DNA of 64,000 nucleotides from Pseudomonas sp. MYb185 (GCF_002979975.1 NZ_PCQD01000006.1:62001-126000), one strand, 5' to 3'; positions 50,979 through 60,382 are shown, counted from the first letter of the stretch. Program-made: numbers and translations. Notes: generated by a model from the sequence alone, not told the origin.

Positions 50979-53900
50979 TGCCCTTCAAACGACTGCTGAT
51001 CGCCAACCGTGGCGAGATCGCCATCCGCCTGGCACGGGCCGCGGCGGAACTGGATATCCCCAGCCTGGCGGTGTATTCCGAGGATGACGCCGAGTCGCTG
51101 CACCGGCGCAAGGCCGATGCCGCGGTCGCCCTGCATGGGCGCGGCGCGCCGGCCTATCTGGACGCCGCGCAGTTGATCGGCATAGCCCGGGAGCATGGCT
51201 GCGACGCCATCCACCCCGGATACGGCTTTCTCAGCGAAAACGCCGAGTTCGCCCGCCAGTGCGCCGCCAACGGCATCACCTTCATCGGCCCGGATGCCGG
51301 CGTGCTGGCGCTGTTCGGTGACAAGGCCAGCGCCCGGCGACTGGCCATGGAGCACGGCGTGCCGCTGGTGCAGGGCACCAACCAGCCGACCAGCCTGCAG
51401 CAGGCCAGCGCCTTTGTCGCCGAACTGCCGGCGGGGACACCGGTCATGCTCAAGGCGCTGGCTGGCGGTGGTGGCCGCGGCATGCGCGTGGTGCAGGGGC
51501 CGGATGAACTGGAGCAGGCCTTCGCCCGTTGCAGTTCCGAGGCCCAGGCCGCGTTCGGCAATGGCGACCTGTATATCGAGCGACTGATCCGCCGTGCCCG
51601 GCATATCGAGGTGCAGGTCATCGGTGATGGACATGCTGTCAGCCACCTGTGGGAGCGCGACTGCACCCTGCAGCGACGGCATCAGAAGTTGCTGGAAGTG
51701 GCGCCCGCCCCCGACCTCGATCCGCAATTGCGCCAGCGCCTGCTGGACGCCGCACTGACCCTGACTGGCGCGGTCAGCTATCGCGGCCTGTGTACCGTGG
51801 AATTCCTGCTCGACGCCGACAGCGGCGAGTTCGTGTTCATGGAGGCCAACCCGCGCATCCAGGTCGAACATACCGTCACCGAGGCGATCACCGGGCTGGA
51901 TCTGGCGCAACTGCAGATTCGCCTGGCCGCCGGTGCCAGCCTGGCAGAACTGGGCCTGAGCCAGGCCGAGATTCCCGCTCCCCGGGGCTTTGCCGTACAG
52001 CTGCGCATCAATCTGGAAGCCATGCAGGCCGACGGCAGCGCCCGCCCCAGCGGCGGCACCCTGAGCGCCTGCGAAGCCCCCGGCGGGCACGGCGTGCGGG
52101 TCGATGGCTATGGCTACAGCGGCTACACCACCAACCCCGCCTTCGACTCGCTGCTGGCCAAGCTGATCGTGCATGCCGATGCCGACTACCCGGCGGTGTT
52201 GCGCCGCGCCTACCGGGCGCTGTGCGAATTCCGCCTGGAGGGCGTGACCAGCAACCTGCACTTCCTGCAGAACCTGCTGCAACACCCGGATGTGCAGGCC
52301 AACCAGGTCACCACCGGCTTTATCGAAGCCCATGCGGCGGCCCTGGTCGGCGCCAGCGGCCAGGCGCATCCGCATCTGTATGCCCAGGGCAGTGCCACGG
52401 CGCAGCACAGCAGCCAGGCCCAGCAACTGGCCCCCTCCGGCAGCCAGCCGCTGAATACCCCGGTGCAGGGGGTGCTGGTCAGCCTCGATGTACAACCCGG
52501 TGACAATGTAGCCGCCGGCCAGCAGGTCGCGGTGCTGGAAGCGATGAAGATGGAGTTCGTGGTCAAGGCCGACTGCAGCGGCGTTATCCGCACGCTGGCC
52601 GCCAGCCCAGGCGATAACCTGTTCGAAGGCAGCCCGCTGCTGTTTATCGAACCGACCGGGGAGGCCGGCAGCCAGCAGCTCAGTGAAGAGCAGATCGACC
52701 TGGAGCATATCCGCGCCGATCTGCAGGAAGTACTCGAGCGTCAGGCCCAGTTGACCGATGCCCAGCGCCCGGAAGCGGTCGCCCGGCGGCGCAGGACCGA
52801 CCAGCGTACCGCCCGGGAGAATCTCGCCGAGCTGCTGGACGAGGGCAGTTTCATGGAGTACGGCGGCTTCGCCCTGGCCGCCCAGCGCACCCGCCGTAGT
52901 CACGAGGAACTGCTGAAAATGAGCCCGGCGGATGGCCTGATCGCCGGTATCGGCACGGTCAACGCCGGGCAGTTCGGTGCCGAGGCCGCCCGCTGCATGG
53001 CCATGAGTTACGACTACACGGTGTTCGCCGGCACCCAGGGGGTGATGAACCACAAGAAGACCGACCGCATGCTGGAGCTGGCCGAACAGTGGCGCCTGCC
53101 ACTGGTGTTCTTCACCGAGGGCGGCGGCGGTCGCCCCGGCGATGTGGACAAGGTCGGCGTGGCCGGTCTGGACTGCACCACCTTCATGCGCATGGCCCGG
53201 CTCAGCGGCCAGGTGCCGCTGGTTGGCGTGGTCTCCGGGCGCTGCTTTGCCGGTAACGCCGCCCTGCTCGGCTGCTGCGACGTGATCATTGCCACCCGCA
53301 ACGCCAGCATCGGCATGGCCGGCCCGGCGATGATCGAGGGCGGCGGGCTCGGCAGCTATACCCCGGAAGAGGTCGGCCCGACCAGCATCCAGGGGCCCAA
53401 TGGGGTGATCGATGTGCTGGTGGAGGACGAAGCCGAGGCTACCCGTGTGGCCAGGCAGTACCTGGCCTACTTCCAGGGTGACCTGCCCGGCGGTGACTGC
53501 GCCGACCAGCGCCTGCTGCGCCATCTGATCCCGGAAAATCGCCTGCGGGTGTACGACATCCGCGAGGTCATCGCCACGCTGGCCGACACCGATTCGGTAC
53601 TGGAGCTGCGCCGCCAGTTCGCCCCCGGCCTGATCACCGCACTGATCCGCATCGGTGGCAAGCCGTTCGGCCTGATCGCCAACAACCCCATGCACTTGGG
53701 CGGCGCCATCGACGCCGTCGCCGGCGACAAGGCCGCGCGTTTCATGCAGCTGTGCCAGGCCCATGGCCTGCCGATGGTGTCACTGTGCGATACCCCCGGC
53801 TTCATGGTCGGCCCGGAGTCCGAGCAGCAGGCCACGGTGCGGCATGTCTCGCGCATGTTCGTCACCGCCGCCAGCCTGAGCATTCCGTTCTTCACCGTGG

Positions 53901-54262
53901 TGCTGCGCAAGGGCTACGGGCTCGGCGCCCAGGCCATGGCCGCCGGCAGCTTCCATGCACCGATGTTCACCATCGGCTGGCCGAGCAGCGAGTTCGGCGC
54001 CATGGGGCTGGAAGGCGCGGTGCGGCTGGGCTTTGCCAAGGAACTGGCAGCCCTGGAAGACCCCGCCGAGCAGAAGGCGCTGTTCGACCGGCTGGTCGGT
54101 GAGCTGTATGCGCGGGGCAAGGGCCTGAGCATGGCCAGCTTCCTGGAGATAGACGCGGTGATCGACCCACTGGAAACTCGCGACTGGCTGCTGCGCGGGC
54201 TCAGCTCGGCGCCGCCGGAGTCGCTGCAGCGGGGGATGCGGCACTTTATCGATACCTGGTAG
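50978..54262 (+). CDS. Single-chain biotin-dependent acyl-CoA carboxylase
   Basis: A 1094-residue fusion of all three carboxylase parts. Residues 1-450 are biotin carboxylase (KRLLIANRGEIAIRLARAA, HPGYGFLSENAEFA, the ATP-grasp loop KALAGGGGRGMRVV, MEANPRIQVEHTVTE). Biotinylation occurs at Lys524 in EAMKMEF. The C-terminal 500 residues are an acyl-CoA carboxyltransferase with N- and C-halves (TEGGGGRPGDVDKVGVAGL; DTPGFMVGPESEQQATVRH; FHAPMFTIGWPSSEFGAMG). It is not pyruvate carboxylase, which would carry a TIM-barrel carboxyltransferase, although such proteins have been labelled that way. Translationally coupled to the acyl-CoA ligase upstream. The cognate acyl-CoA is unknown. Confidence 0.92.
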   Translation: MPFKRLLIANRGEIAIRLARAAAELDIPSLAVYSEDDAESLHRRKADAAVALHGRGAPAYLDAAQLIGIAREHGCDAIHPGYGFLSENAEFARQCAANGITFIGPDAGVLALFGDKASARRLAMEHGVPLVQGTNQPTSLQQASAFVAELPAGTPVMLKALAGGGGRGMRVVQGPDELEQAFARCSSEAQAAFGNGDLYIERLIRRARHIEVQVIGDGHAVSHLWERDCTLQRRHQKLLEVAPAPDLDPQLRQRLLDAALTLTGAVSYRGLCTVEFLLDADSGEFVFMEANPRIQVEHTVTEAITGLDLAQLQIRLAAGASLAELGLSQAEIPAPRGFAVQLRINLEAMQADGSARPSGGTLSACEAPGGHGVRVDGYGYSGYTTNPAFDSLLAKLIVHADADYPAVLRRAYRALCEFRLEGVTSNLHFLQNLLQHPDVQANQVTTGFIEAHAAALVGASGQAHPHLYAQGSATAQHSSQAQQLAPSGSQPLNTPVQGVLVSLDVQPGDNVAAGQQVAVLEAMKMEFVVKADCSGVIRTLAASPGDNLFEGSPLLFIEPTGEAGSQQLSEEQIDLEHIRADLQEVLERQAQLTDAQRPEAVARRRRTDQRTARENLAELLDEGSFMEYGGFALAAQRTRRSHEELLKMSPADGLIAGIGTVNAGQFGAEAARCMAMSYDYTVFAGTQGVMNHKKTDRMLELAEQWRLPLVFFTEGGGGRPGDVDKVGVAGLDCTTFMRMARLSGQVPLVGVVSGRCFAGNAALLGCCDVIIATRNASIGMAGPAMIEGGGLGSYTPEEVGPTSIQGPNGVIDVLVEDEAEATRVARQYLAYFQGDLPGGDCADQRLLRHLIPENRLRVYDIREVIATLADTDSVLELRRQFAPGLITALIRIGGKPFGLIANNPMHLGGAIDAVAGDKAARFMQLCQAHGLPMVSLCDTPGFMVGPESEQQATVRHVSRMFVTAASLSIPFFTVVLRKGYGLGAQAMAAGSFHAPMFTIGWPSSEFGAMGLEGAVRLGFAKELAALEDPAEQKALFDRLVGELYARGKGLSMASFLEIDAVIDPLETRDWLLRGLSSAPPESLQRGMRHFIDTW

Positions 54263-54265
54263 TCA

Positions 54266-54520
54266 CGGGGTGTAGCGCGCCTGCGCTACGCCGACGATAT
54301 CCGCAGCAACAAACCCGTCGTCGCGCAGGCGCGCGACAACCCATGGGCAGAGTGCGGGGTGTAGCGCCCCCGCGCTACGCCGGCAGTATCGCAGCAGCAA
54401 GCCTGTCGTCGCGCGGGCACGCGACAACCCATGGGCGAAGTGCGGGGTGTAGCGCGCCTGCGCTACGCCGGCGGTATCGCAGCAGCAAGCCTGTCGTCGC
54501 GCGGGCGCGCGACAACCCAT
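54266..54520. repeat. REP/BIME-like tandem array, about three units of 88-89 bp
   Basis: Three head-to-tail copies begin at 54266, 54355 and 54443. Each unit has a GTAG-type hairpin (GTAGCGC-GCCT-GCGCTAC; the middle copy has GTAGCGC-CCCC-GCGCTAC) and, about 45 bases on, a GTCG-type hairpin (GTCGCGC and GCGCGAC stem). Substitutions are mostly in loops and spacers. The array fills the 264-base gap between the carboxylase stop and the end of cydC, where genes converge; it could also block transcription through the gap. There are no unique spacers, so it is not a CRISPR. Confidence 0.85.
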
Positions 54521-54526
54521 CATCCG

Positions 54527-56179
54527 TTATTGCAGCTGCGCCCAGTGCACCACCCGACCGGCCTCGGGCAGGACTGCCGGGTCGTGGCCCAGCAGCAGTA
54601 CCGTGCGGTCGGCCAGGAATGGCTCGATTCCCTGCCTGACCCGTTCCCGGGTCGCCTGGTCCAGCCCGCTGAAGGGCTCGTCGAGAATCACCAGCGGTGC
54701 CCCCTTCAGCAGTACCCGGGCCAACGCCAGCCGCCGGCCTTCGCCGCCCGACAGTTGCCGTCCCGACTCACCGACCCAGTGATCCAGCCCCTGTGGCAGC
54801 GATTCGACCAGGTCGGCCAGGTCGACCGCTTCCAGCACCTGCCACAGCTCGGCATCGCTGGCATCGGCCTTGCCCAGCAGCAGGTTGGCGGCGATGCTGT
54901 CATGCAGCAGCGCGGTCTGCTGGGTCAGGTAGGCGATGCGTTCATGCCAGTCGTGCAGCGCCAGTTCCGTCAGCGCCACGCCGGCCACCCGCACCGCGCC
55001 GGCATCCGGGTCGAGCTGGCGCGCCAGCAGCGCCGCCAGGGTCGACTTGCCGCAGCCGGAACGGCCGATCAGCGCCAGCCGGGTACCGGCCTCCAATTGC
55101 AGATCCAGCCCGGCGATGCCGGCATGCCGCACCGATACCTGCTGCCAATGGATATCCAGCCGCTCCGGTACGTCACGGGGCAGGGCAGGCTCGGCCAGGC
55201 GGCTGCCCAGGGTAACCTGCTCGTTCAAGCGCCGCGCTGCCGCCAGGGTGGCGCCGAAGCGGGCGAAGGCCGCCGGCAGCACCGTCAGCCCCTCAGCCAG
55301 TGCCAGCAATGCCAGTGCCAGCATCACCGCCACCGGCCCGCTCAGCAGACCCGCCTGCTGCCACTGCAGCGCCATCCACAGCGCCGCCAGCACACTCGCC
55401 ATCAGCAACAGGCCGGTCAGCGACTGGGCCAGGGCCACCCGCCGCTGCAGGGTCAGTTGCTCATCGAGCATCTGCTCGCTGCTTGCCAGCAGCCGCTGCT
55501 GGTGCCCGCCCAGGGTGCCGGCGGCGCGCAGCTCCGCCAGCCCCTGCAATTGCTCGATACTGCGCAGGCGCAGTTCATCCAGCTGGCCGACCTGACCGGC
55601 ACTGAGCCGTTGGCACCAGCGCCCCATGCCCCAGGTCAGCCCGGCGAGCAGCACCAGCAGGGCGGCAGCCAGCGCCGCGGCCAACGGCAGATGGAAGATG
55701 CCGACCAGCACACAGACCACCAGCACCCCGACCAGTGCCACGACCGGCGGTGCCAACAGGCGCAGGTAGAGGCTGTCGAGGGTGTCGATATCGGCGGTGA
55801 GCCGGTTGAGCCACTGGGCGGCGCGCAGCCGGCCCAGGGTAGCCGCGTCCAGCCCGGCCAGCCCGGCGAAGTGGCGGCTGCGCAGGGTCGCCAGCAGCCG
55901 CAGCACGGTGTCATGGTTGACCACCCGCTCGGCATAACGCGAGAGGGTGCGGCTCAGGGCGAAGAAGCGGATACCGCCGCCCGGCACGTAGACATCGAAC
56001 ATCACCCGCTGGCCGGCCGCCCACAACAGCGCGGTCAGGCCAGTGGCGGTGATGAACCAGCCGGACAGGCCGAGCAGACCCACCGCACTGAGTAGCGTGA
56101 AGGTCATTAGCAGGGCGCCGAGCAACAGGCGCCCGCGCTGCTCATCGAGCAGCTTCAGCCAGGGCAGCAGCTCACGCAT
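54527..56179 (-). CDS. cydC: Heterodimeric ABC exporter subunit CydC
   Basis: A 550-residue half-transporter: six membrane helices (LLGALLMTFTLLSAVGLLGL at the start) and an ATPase domain with Walker A IGRSGCGKST, signature LSGGEGRRLALARVLL and Walker B LVILDEP. With CydD it exports reduced thiols (glutathione, cysteine) to the periplasm and is required for cytochrome bd assembly. Its start overlaps the cydD end by eight bases. Last gene of cydABDC. Confidence 0.94.
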   Translation of the reverse strand: MRELLPWLKLLDEQRGRLLLGALLMTFTLLSAVGLLGLSGWFITATGLTALLWAAGQRVMFDVYVPGGGIRFFALSRTLSRYAERVVNHDTVLRLLATLRSRHFAGLAGLDAATLGRLRAAQWLNRLTADIDTLDSLYLRLLAPPVVALVGVLVVCVLVGIFHLPLAAALAAALLVLLAGLTWGMGRWCQRLSAGQVGQLDELRLRSIEQLQGLAELRAAGTLGGHQQRLLASSEQMLDEQLTLQRRVALAQSLTGLLLMASVLAALWMALQWQQAGLLSGPVAVMLALALLALAEGLTVLPAAFARFGATLAAARRLNEQVTLGSRLAEPALPRDVPERLDIHWQQVSVRHAGIAGLDLQLEAGTRLALIGRSGCGKSTLAALLARQLDPDAGAVRVAGVALTELALHDWHERIAYLTQQTALLHDSIAANLLLGKADASDAELWQVLEAVDLADLVESLPQGLDHWVGESGRQLSGGEGRRLALARVLLKGAPLVILDEPFSGLDQATRERVRQGIEPFLADRTVLLLGHDPAVLPEAGRVVHWAQLQ

Positions 56180-57785
56180 CGACCAGACTGCCGTTGTGCA
56201 GTGCCACCCGGCGCCCGGCCAGCGCCATCAGCGCCGGCTGGTGGGTGGCCATGATCAGCGTACGACCGCTGGCCGCCAGCCGGGCAAGCGCGGCCACCAC
56301 CTCGGCCTCGCTGTCGGGGTCGAGGCTGGCAGTCGGCTCGTCCAGCAGCACCAGGGGTGCCTCCGACAGCCACACCCGCGCCAGCGCCAGGCGCTGCGCC
56401 TGACCACCGGACAACCCGCGGCCATCCTCACCCAGCGGTGTGTCCAGCCCCTGCGGCTGCTGTGCCAGCAGCTCATCCAGGCCCACCTGCTGCAGCACCG
56501 CCCGCATCGCAGTGGCATCCGCCTGGGGCGCGGTAAGTCGCAGGTTGTCGGCCCAGCTGCCCTGGATCAGAAATGGCCGCTGGCCTAGCCAGGCCACCGG
56601 CAGCGCGCCGGGCGGCTGGCCGAACAGGCTGACCCGGCCGGCATCGACGTCGATAAAACCGGCCAGGCAATGCAGCAGCGACGACTTGCCCGACCCGGAC
56701 GCTCCGGTCAGCGCCAGCACCTCACCCCGGCGCACCTGCAACTGCACCTCGTGCAATACCCGGCCACGACCGGGATAGCCAAGGCTGACGCCGTGCAGGC
56801 TCACCGTTTCGGCCGCGCCAGTAGGCGGATTAGCCACCGGGCCGGCCGCTGGCACCAGCTCGTCACATTGCGACAGCACCGCCGCCGCCCCCAGCGCCGC
56901 CGCCCGGTCGTGGTAATGCTGGGCCAGGCTACGCAGCGGCTGGAAGAACTCCGGTGCCAGCAGCAGGATGAACAGCCCGCTGAACAGCGTCAGCTCGGCG
57001 GAGGGGCCGTAGCTGATATAGCCCAGCAGACCGAAGCCGATATACATGGCGACCACCGCAATCGCCACCGAGGCGAAGAACTCCAGTACCGCCGACGACA
57101 GGAAGGCGATGCGCAGGGTGCGCATGCTGACCAGGCGGTAGCGTTCGGCCGCCTGCGCCACCGAGCTGACCGCAGCCGGCACCTGGCCGAACAGTTGCAA
57201 GGTGGTCAGGTGACGCACCCGATCGAGGAAATGCCCGGCCAGCCGCCCTGCCTCCAGTACGTGCTGCTGGCTGATGCTTTCGGCGCGCATACCGACCAGG
57301 GCCATGAACAGCGGGATCAGCGGAGCTGAGATCAACAGGAACAGCGCCGCCAGCCAGTCCAGCCAGAACACCGCCAACAGAAACAGCACCGGCACCAGCA
57401 GCGCCAGCCATTGCTGCGGCAGGTAACGGGCAAAGTAGCCATCCAGCGCTTCGACCTGCTCCACCCACAGGTTCGCCAGGCTGGCGCTGGAGTGGCCGGC
57501 CAGCCGTACCGGTCCCTGCTGCTCCCAGTAACCCAGCAACTGCCGGCGCACCCGCTGGCGCACCCGGCTGCCGGCGAGCTGGGCCAGGCTGTCGCGGGCG
57601 TACTGGGCCACGGCCCGCACCCCGGCGGCCGCCAGCAGGGCCAGCAGCAGCGGCAGCAGCTCAGCCATCGGGCGCGCCAGCACCAGGGCGCTGTGAATCA
57701 ACCAGGCCAGCAGCCCCATCTGCACCAGCAGGGCCAGCCCTTCCACCACCCCGGCCGCTACCGCCGCGTACAACCAGGGCTGCAC
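56172..57785 (-). CDS. cydD: Heterodimeric ABC exporter subunit CydD
   Basis: A half-transporter (537 residues from the GTG at 57785) with the membrane domain first (WLYAAVAAGVVEGLALLVQM) and the ATPase last: Walker A TGASGSGKSS, signature LSGGQAQRLALARVWL, Walker B LVLLDEP. In-frame sequence upstream of the GTG reads TERERNQRSRAWLAQQQRQV, which looks like the missing cytoplasmic N-terminus of CydD, but no ATG, GTG or TTG precedes it within reach of the cydB stop; the codon before TERER is ATC at 57843-57845. The real start may therefore be non-canonical. Forms the thiol exporter with CydC. Confidence 0.92.
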   Translation of the reverse strand: MQPWLYAAVAAGVVEGLALLVQMGLLAWLIHSALVLARPMAELLPLLLALLAAAGVRAVAQYARDSLAQLAGSRVRQRVRRQLLGYWEQQGPVRLAGHSSASLANLWVEQVEALDGYFARYLPQQWLALLVPVLFLLAVFWLDWLAALFLLISAPLIPLFMALVGMRAESISQQHVLEAGRLAGHFLDRVRHLTTLQLFGQVPAAVSSVAQAAERYRLVSMRTLRIAFLSSAVLEFFASVAIAVVAMYIGFGLLGYISYGPSAELTLFSGLFILLLAPEFFQPLRSLAQHYHDRAAALGAAAVLSQCDELVPAAGPVANPPTGAAETVSLHGVSLGYPGRGRVLHEVQLQVRRGEVLALTGASGSGKSSLLHCLAGFIDVDAGRVSLFGQPPGALPVAWLGQRPFLIQGSWADNLRLTAPQADATAMRAVLQQVGLDELLAQQPQGLDTPLGEDGRGLSGGQAQRLALARVWLSEAPLVLLDEPTASLDPDSEAEVVAALARLAASGRTLIMATHQPALMALAGRRVALHNGSLVDA

Positions 57786-57837
57786 CTGGCGCTGCTGCTG
57801 CGCCAGCCAGGCGCGACTGCGCTGGTTACGCTCGCGC

Positions 57838-58839
57838 TCAGTGATAGCCTTCCCCCACCCTGACCTTGCCGCGGAATACCCAGTAGGTCCAGGCGGTGTA
57901 GGCCAGGATCACCGGAATGACGAACAGCATGCCGATCAGCAGGAACAGTTGCGAGCCAGGAGCTGAGGCGGCATCCCACAGGGTGTGGTTGGGCGGCACC
58001 ACGTATGGCCACTTGGTCACCAGCAGTCCCAGGTAGGTAAAGGCGAACATGCCCATGGTGGCGATGAAGGGGCGCGCCGCCATTCGCCGACGCAAGCCGC
58101 GCAACACCTGCCATGCGCAGAACAGCGCAAGCACTGGCAGGATCCAGATCAGTCGGATCACCGAGAACCAGCGCTCGAAGGCCGATGGATCGACCCAGGG
58201 CGTCCAGACGCTGACGATACCGAATACCACCAGCACCACCGCCAGCAACCAGGGTGCCAGCCGATAGGCCCAATCCTGGATATGGCCTTCGGTCTTGAGA
58301 ATCAGCCAGGTACTGCCCAACAGTGCATAGCCGGCCAGCAAACCGACACCGGTGAGCATCGAGAAGGGTGTTATCCAGTCGAAAGGACCGCCGACATAGA
58401 CCCGGCCAACCGTATTGAAACCTTCGATATAGGCACCCACCACCGCGCCCTGGGCGAAGGCCGCCACCATCGAACCGCCGGCAAAGGACCAGTTCCACAG
58501 ATAGCGCGAGGTGTTGGCCTTGAAGCGAAACTCGAAGGCCACACCGCGGAAGATCAGCCCCGCCAGCAGCAGGAACACGCCGATGTATAACGCCGGCATC
58601 AATACCGAATAGACCAGCGGGAAGGCCGCCAGCAGGCCGGCACCGCCGAGGATCAGCCAGGTCTCGTTGCCATCCCAGACTGGGGCTACCGAGTTCATCA
58701 TCACGTCCCGCGCGTCCTCGTCCGGCGCGAACGGAAACAGGATGCCCACACCCAGATCGAAGCCATCCATCAGCACGTACATCATGATGCCGAAGGCGAT
58801 GATGCCCGCCCAGATGATACTCAGGTCGATGCCGTGCAT
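57838..58839 (-). CDS. cydB: Cytochrome bd-type quinol oxidase subunit II
   Basis: A 333-residue membrane protein with about eight helices (IIWAGIIAFGIMMYVLMDGF containing the conserved MDGFDLGVG, and NSVAPVWDGNETWLILGG). It stabilises the haem-bearing subunit CydA. Start ATG 58839 has AGGG seven bases upstream and follows the cydA stop at once (one base between). The longer frame to 58944 overlaps cydA and is not conserved. Length and sequence resemble the CioB branch. Confidence 0.95.
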   Translation of the reverse strand: MHGIDLSIIWAGIIAFGIMMYVLMDGFDLGVGILFPFAPDEDARDVMMNSVAPVWDGNETWLILGGAGLLAAFPLVYSVLMPALYIGVFLLLAGLIFRGVAFEFRFKANTSRYLWNWSFAGGSMVAAFAQGAVVGAYIEGFNTVGRVYVGGPFDWITPFSMLTGVGLLAGYALLGSTWLILKTEGHIQDWAYRLAPWLLAVVLVVFGIVSVWTPWVDPSAFERWFSVIRLIWILPVLALFCAWQVLRGLRRRMAARPFIATMGMFAFTYLGLLVTKWPYVVPPNHTLWDAASAPGSQLFLLIGMLFVIPVILAYTAWTYWVFRGKVRVGEGYH

Positions 58840-58840
58840 A

Positions 58841-60238
58841 TCAGTGCCCTCCCTCTTCGATACTGACGTGGCTGGCCGACAGCGGACGCTTGGGCCGCTC
58901 GACGTCGTGGGTTTGCTCATGGTCGATGCTTTCGATACCGGCACGCAGCACCAGCATCAGGTAGTACAGCCCGGCGCTGAAGATCACCGCGTACACTGTG
59001 ATGTAGCCCAGCAGGGTGAACAGCACCATGGGGCCGGTCAACGAGGGAGTCAGCCCCTCGATATGACTCATCTGACCATACACCAACCAGGGGAAACGCC
59101 CGACCTCGGTGACGATCCAGCCGCACAGCACGGCGGCGAAGGGCGCAAAGGTCATCAGCCGCATGGCGTTGAGAAACAGCGGCTGGCGCCAGTAGCGCCC
59201 GCCCGCGCGCAGGAACAGGCCTGCCAGGGCACAGCCGATCATCAGCAGGCCGATACCGACCATGATGCGGAACGACCAGAACACTATCCATACCGGTGGC
59301 CGCTCCTCAGCCTCCACCTCCTTGAGGCCGGGCACCTCGCCGTTCAGGTCGTGGGTCAGGATCAGGCTGCCGAGTTTGGGAATGCCGATCTCGAAACGGT
59401 TGGTCTCGGCCTGCTGGTCGGGAATGGCGAACAGCAACAGCGGCATGCCGCGCATGGTGTCCCAGTTGCCCTCGATAGCCGCGACCTTGGTTGGCTGGTG
59501 CTCCAGGGTGTTGAGGCCGTGGTAGTCACCGACCACCGCCTGGGCCGGCGCGGCGAACAGGATCAGCCACAGGCACATGGACAGCGCCTGGCGGTTGGCC
59601 TCCACCTCGCGCCCGACCAGCAGATACCAGGCGCTGACCCCGGCAACCACGAAGGAGCCGGTCAGGAACGAGGCCAGCAGCATGTGCGCGAAACGGTACG
59701 GGAAGGACGGATTGAAGATCGCCTGGCCCCAACTGGTGACACCGAACACCCCATCCGCCAGCTCGGTACCCATGGGGGTATGCATCCAGCTGTTGGCCGC
59801 CAGGATCCAGAACGCGGAAATGAAGGTACCCAGCGCCACCATGCAGGCAGCGAACAGGTGCATGCCCTGCGGCACCTTGTCACGGCCGAACAGCAGCACC
59901 CCGAGGAAGGCCGCCTCGAGGAAGAATGCCGTCACCACCTCATAGCTGAGCATCGGCCCGATGAAGTTGGCCGCGGCATAGGAAAAATTGCTCCAGTTGG
60001 TACCGAACTGGAAGGACATCACGATACCGGACACCACGCCCATGGCGAACGCCACGCCGAACACCTGGATCCAGAAGCGCGACAGGCGCGTCCAGGCCGG
60101 GTTGCCGGTCTTGAAAGCGAGCATTTCCAAGAAGGCGATGAAGGTCGCCAGACCTATGGTGAATACCGGGAAGATGGCATGGAAGCACACTACAAAAGCG
60201 AATTGCAGACGGGATAGCAACAGCGGATCGAGTTCCAT
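58841..60238 (-). CDS. cydA: Cytochrome bd-type quinol oxidase subunit I (short Q-loop, CioA-like)
   Basis: A 465-residue haem subunit. Haem ligands are present: the His in FVVCFHAIFPVF, the His in YRFAHMLLASFLTG and the Met in VYGQMSHIEG. The quinol loop between MRGMPLLLFAIPDQQAETNR and FWSFRIMVGIG is short, the mark of the cyanide-insensitive (CIO) branch rather than E. coli CydA. Phe382 in EVGRFPW replaces the Gln of the canonical GRQPW. AAGGAG precedes ATG 60238. First gene of cydABDC, all on the minus strand. Confidence 0.95.
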   Translation of the reverse strand: MELDPLLLSRLQFAFVVCFHAIFPVFTIGLATFIAFLEMLAFKTGNPAWTRLSRFWIQVFGVAFAMGVVSGIVMSFQFGTNWSNFSYAAANFIGPMLSYEVVTAFFLEAAFLGVLLFGRDKVPQGMHLFAACMVALGTFISAFWILAANSWMHTPMGTELADGVFGVTSWGQAIFNPSFPYRFAHMLLASFLTGSFVVAGVSAWYLLVGREVEANRQALSMCLWLILFAAPAQAVVGDYHGLNTLEHQPTKVAAIEGNWDTMRGMPLLLFAIPDQQAETNRFEIGIPKLGSLILTHDLNGEVPGLKEVEAEERPPVWIVFWSFRIMVGIGLLMIGCALAGLFLRAGGRYWRQPLFLNAMRLMTFAPFAAVLCGWIVTEVGRFPWLVYGQMSHIEGLTPSLTGPMVLFTLLGYITVYAVIFSAGLYYLMLVLRAGIESIDHEQTHDVERPKRPLSASHVSIEEGGH

Positions 60239-60382
60239 CTGTGCAGCTCCTTGACTGGTGAAAGTGAAGCCGGCAGGGCTGGATCGTTCCACAGGTATAG
60301 CAGAGATGCAATGCGGCTGCCGGACGCAGCCAGGCCTCAGGCCGAACGGCGCGTTCACTTGTGACCGGGGATCGGTGGGGGT

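Noticed and set aside
50663-53764. A 1,033-codon open frame on the minus strand opposite the ligase and carboxylase
   Set aside because: It lies antisense to two well-conserved enzymes and has Gln/Gly/Ala-rich shadow composition without recognisable motifs.
54266-54520. Regular repeats that might be a CRISPR array
   Set aside because: The whole 88-89 bp unit repeats, including the part that would be a spacer, and no cas gene is near; it fits a REP/BIME array.
56929-57468. Minus-strand frame inside cydD
   Set aside because: Alternative frame within a conserved ABC transporter gene; Gly/Ala/Arg-rich shadow composition.
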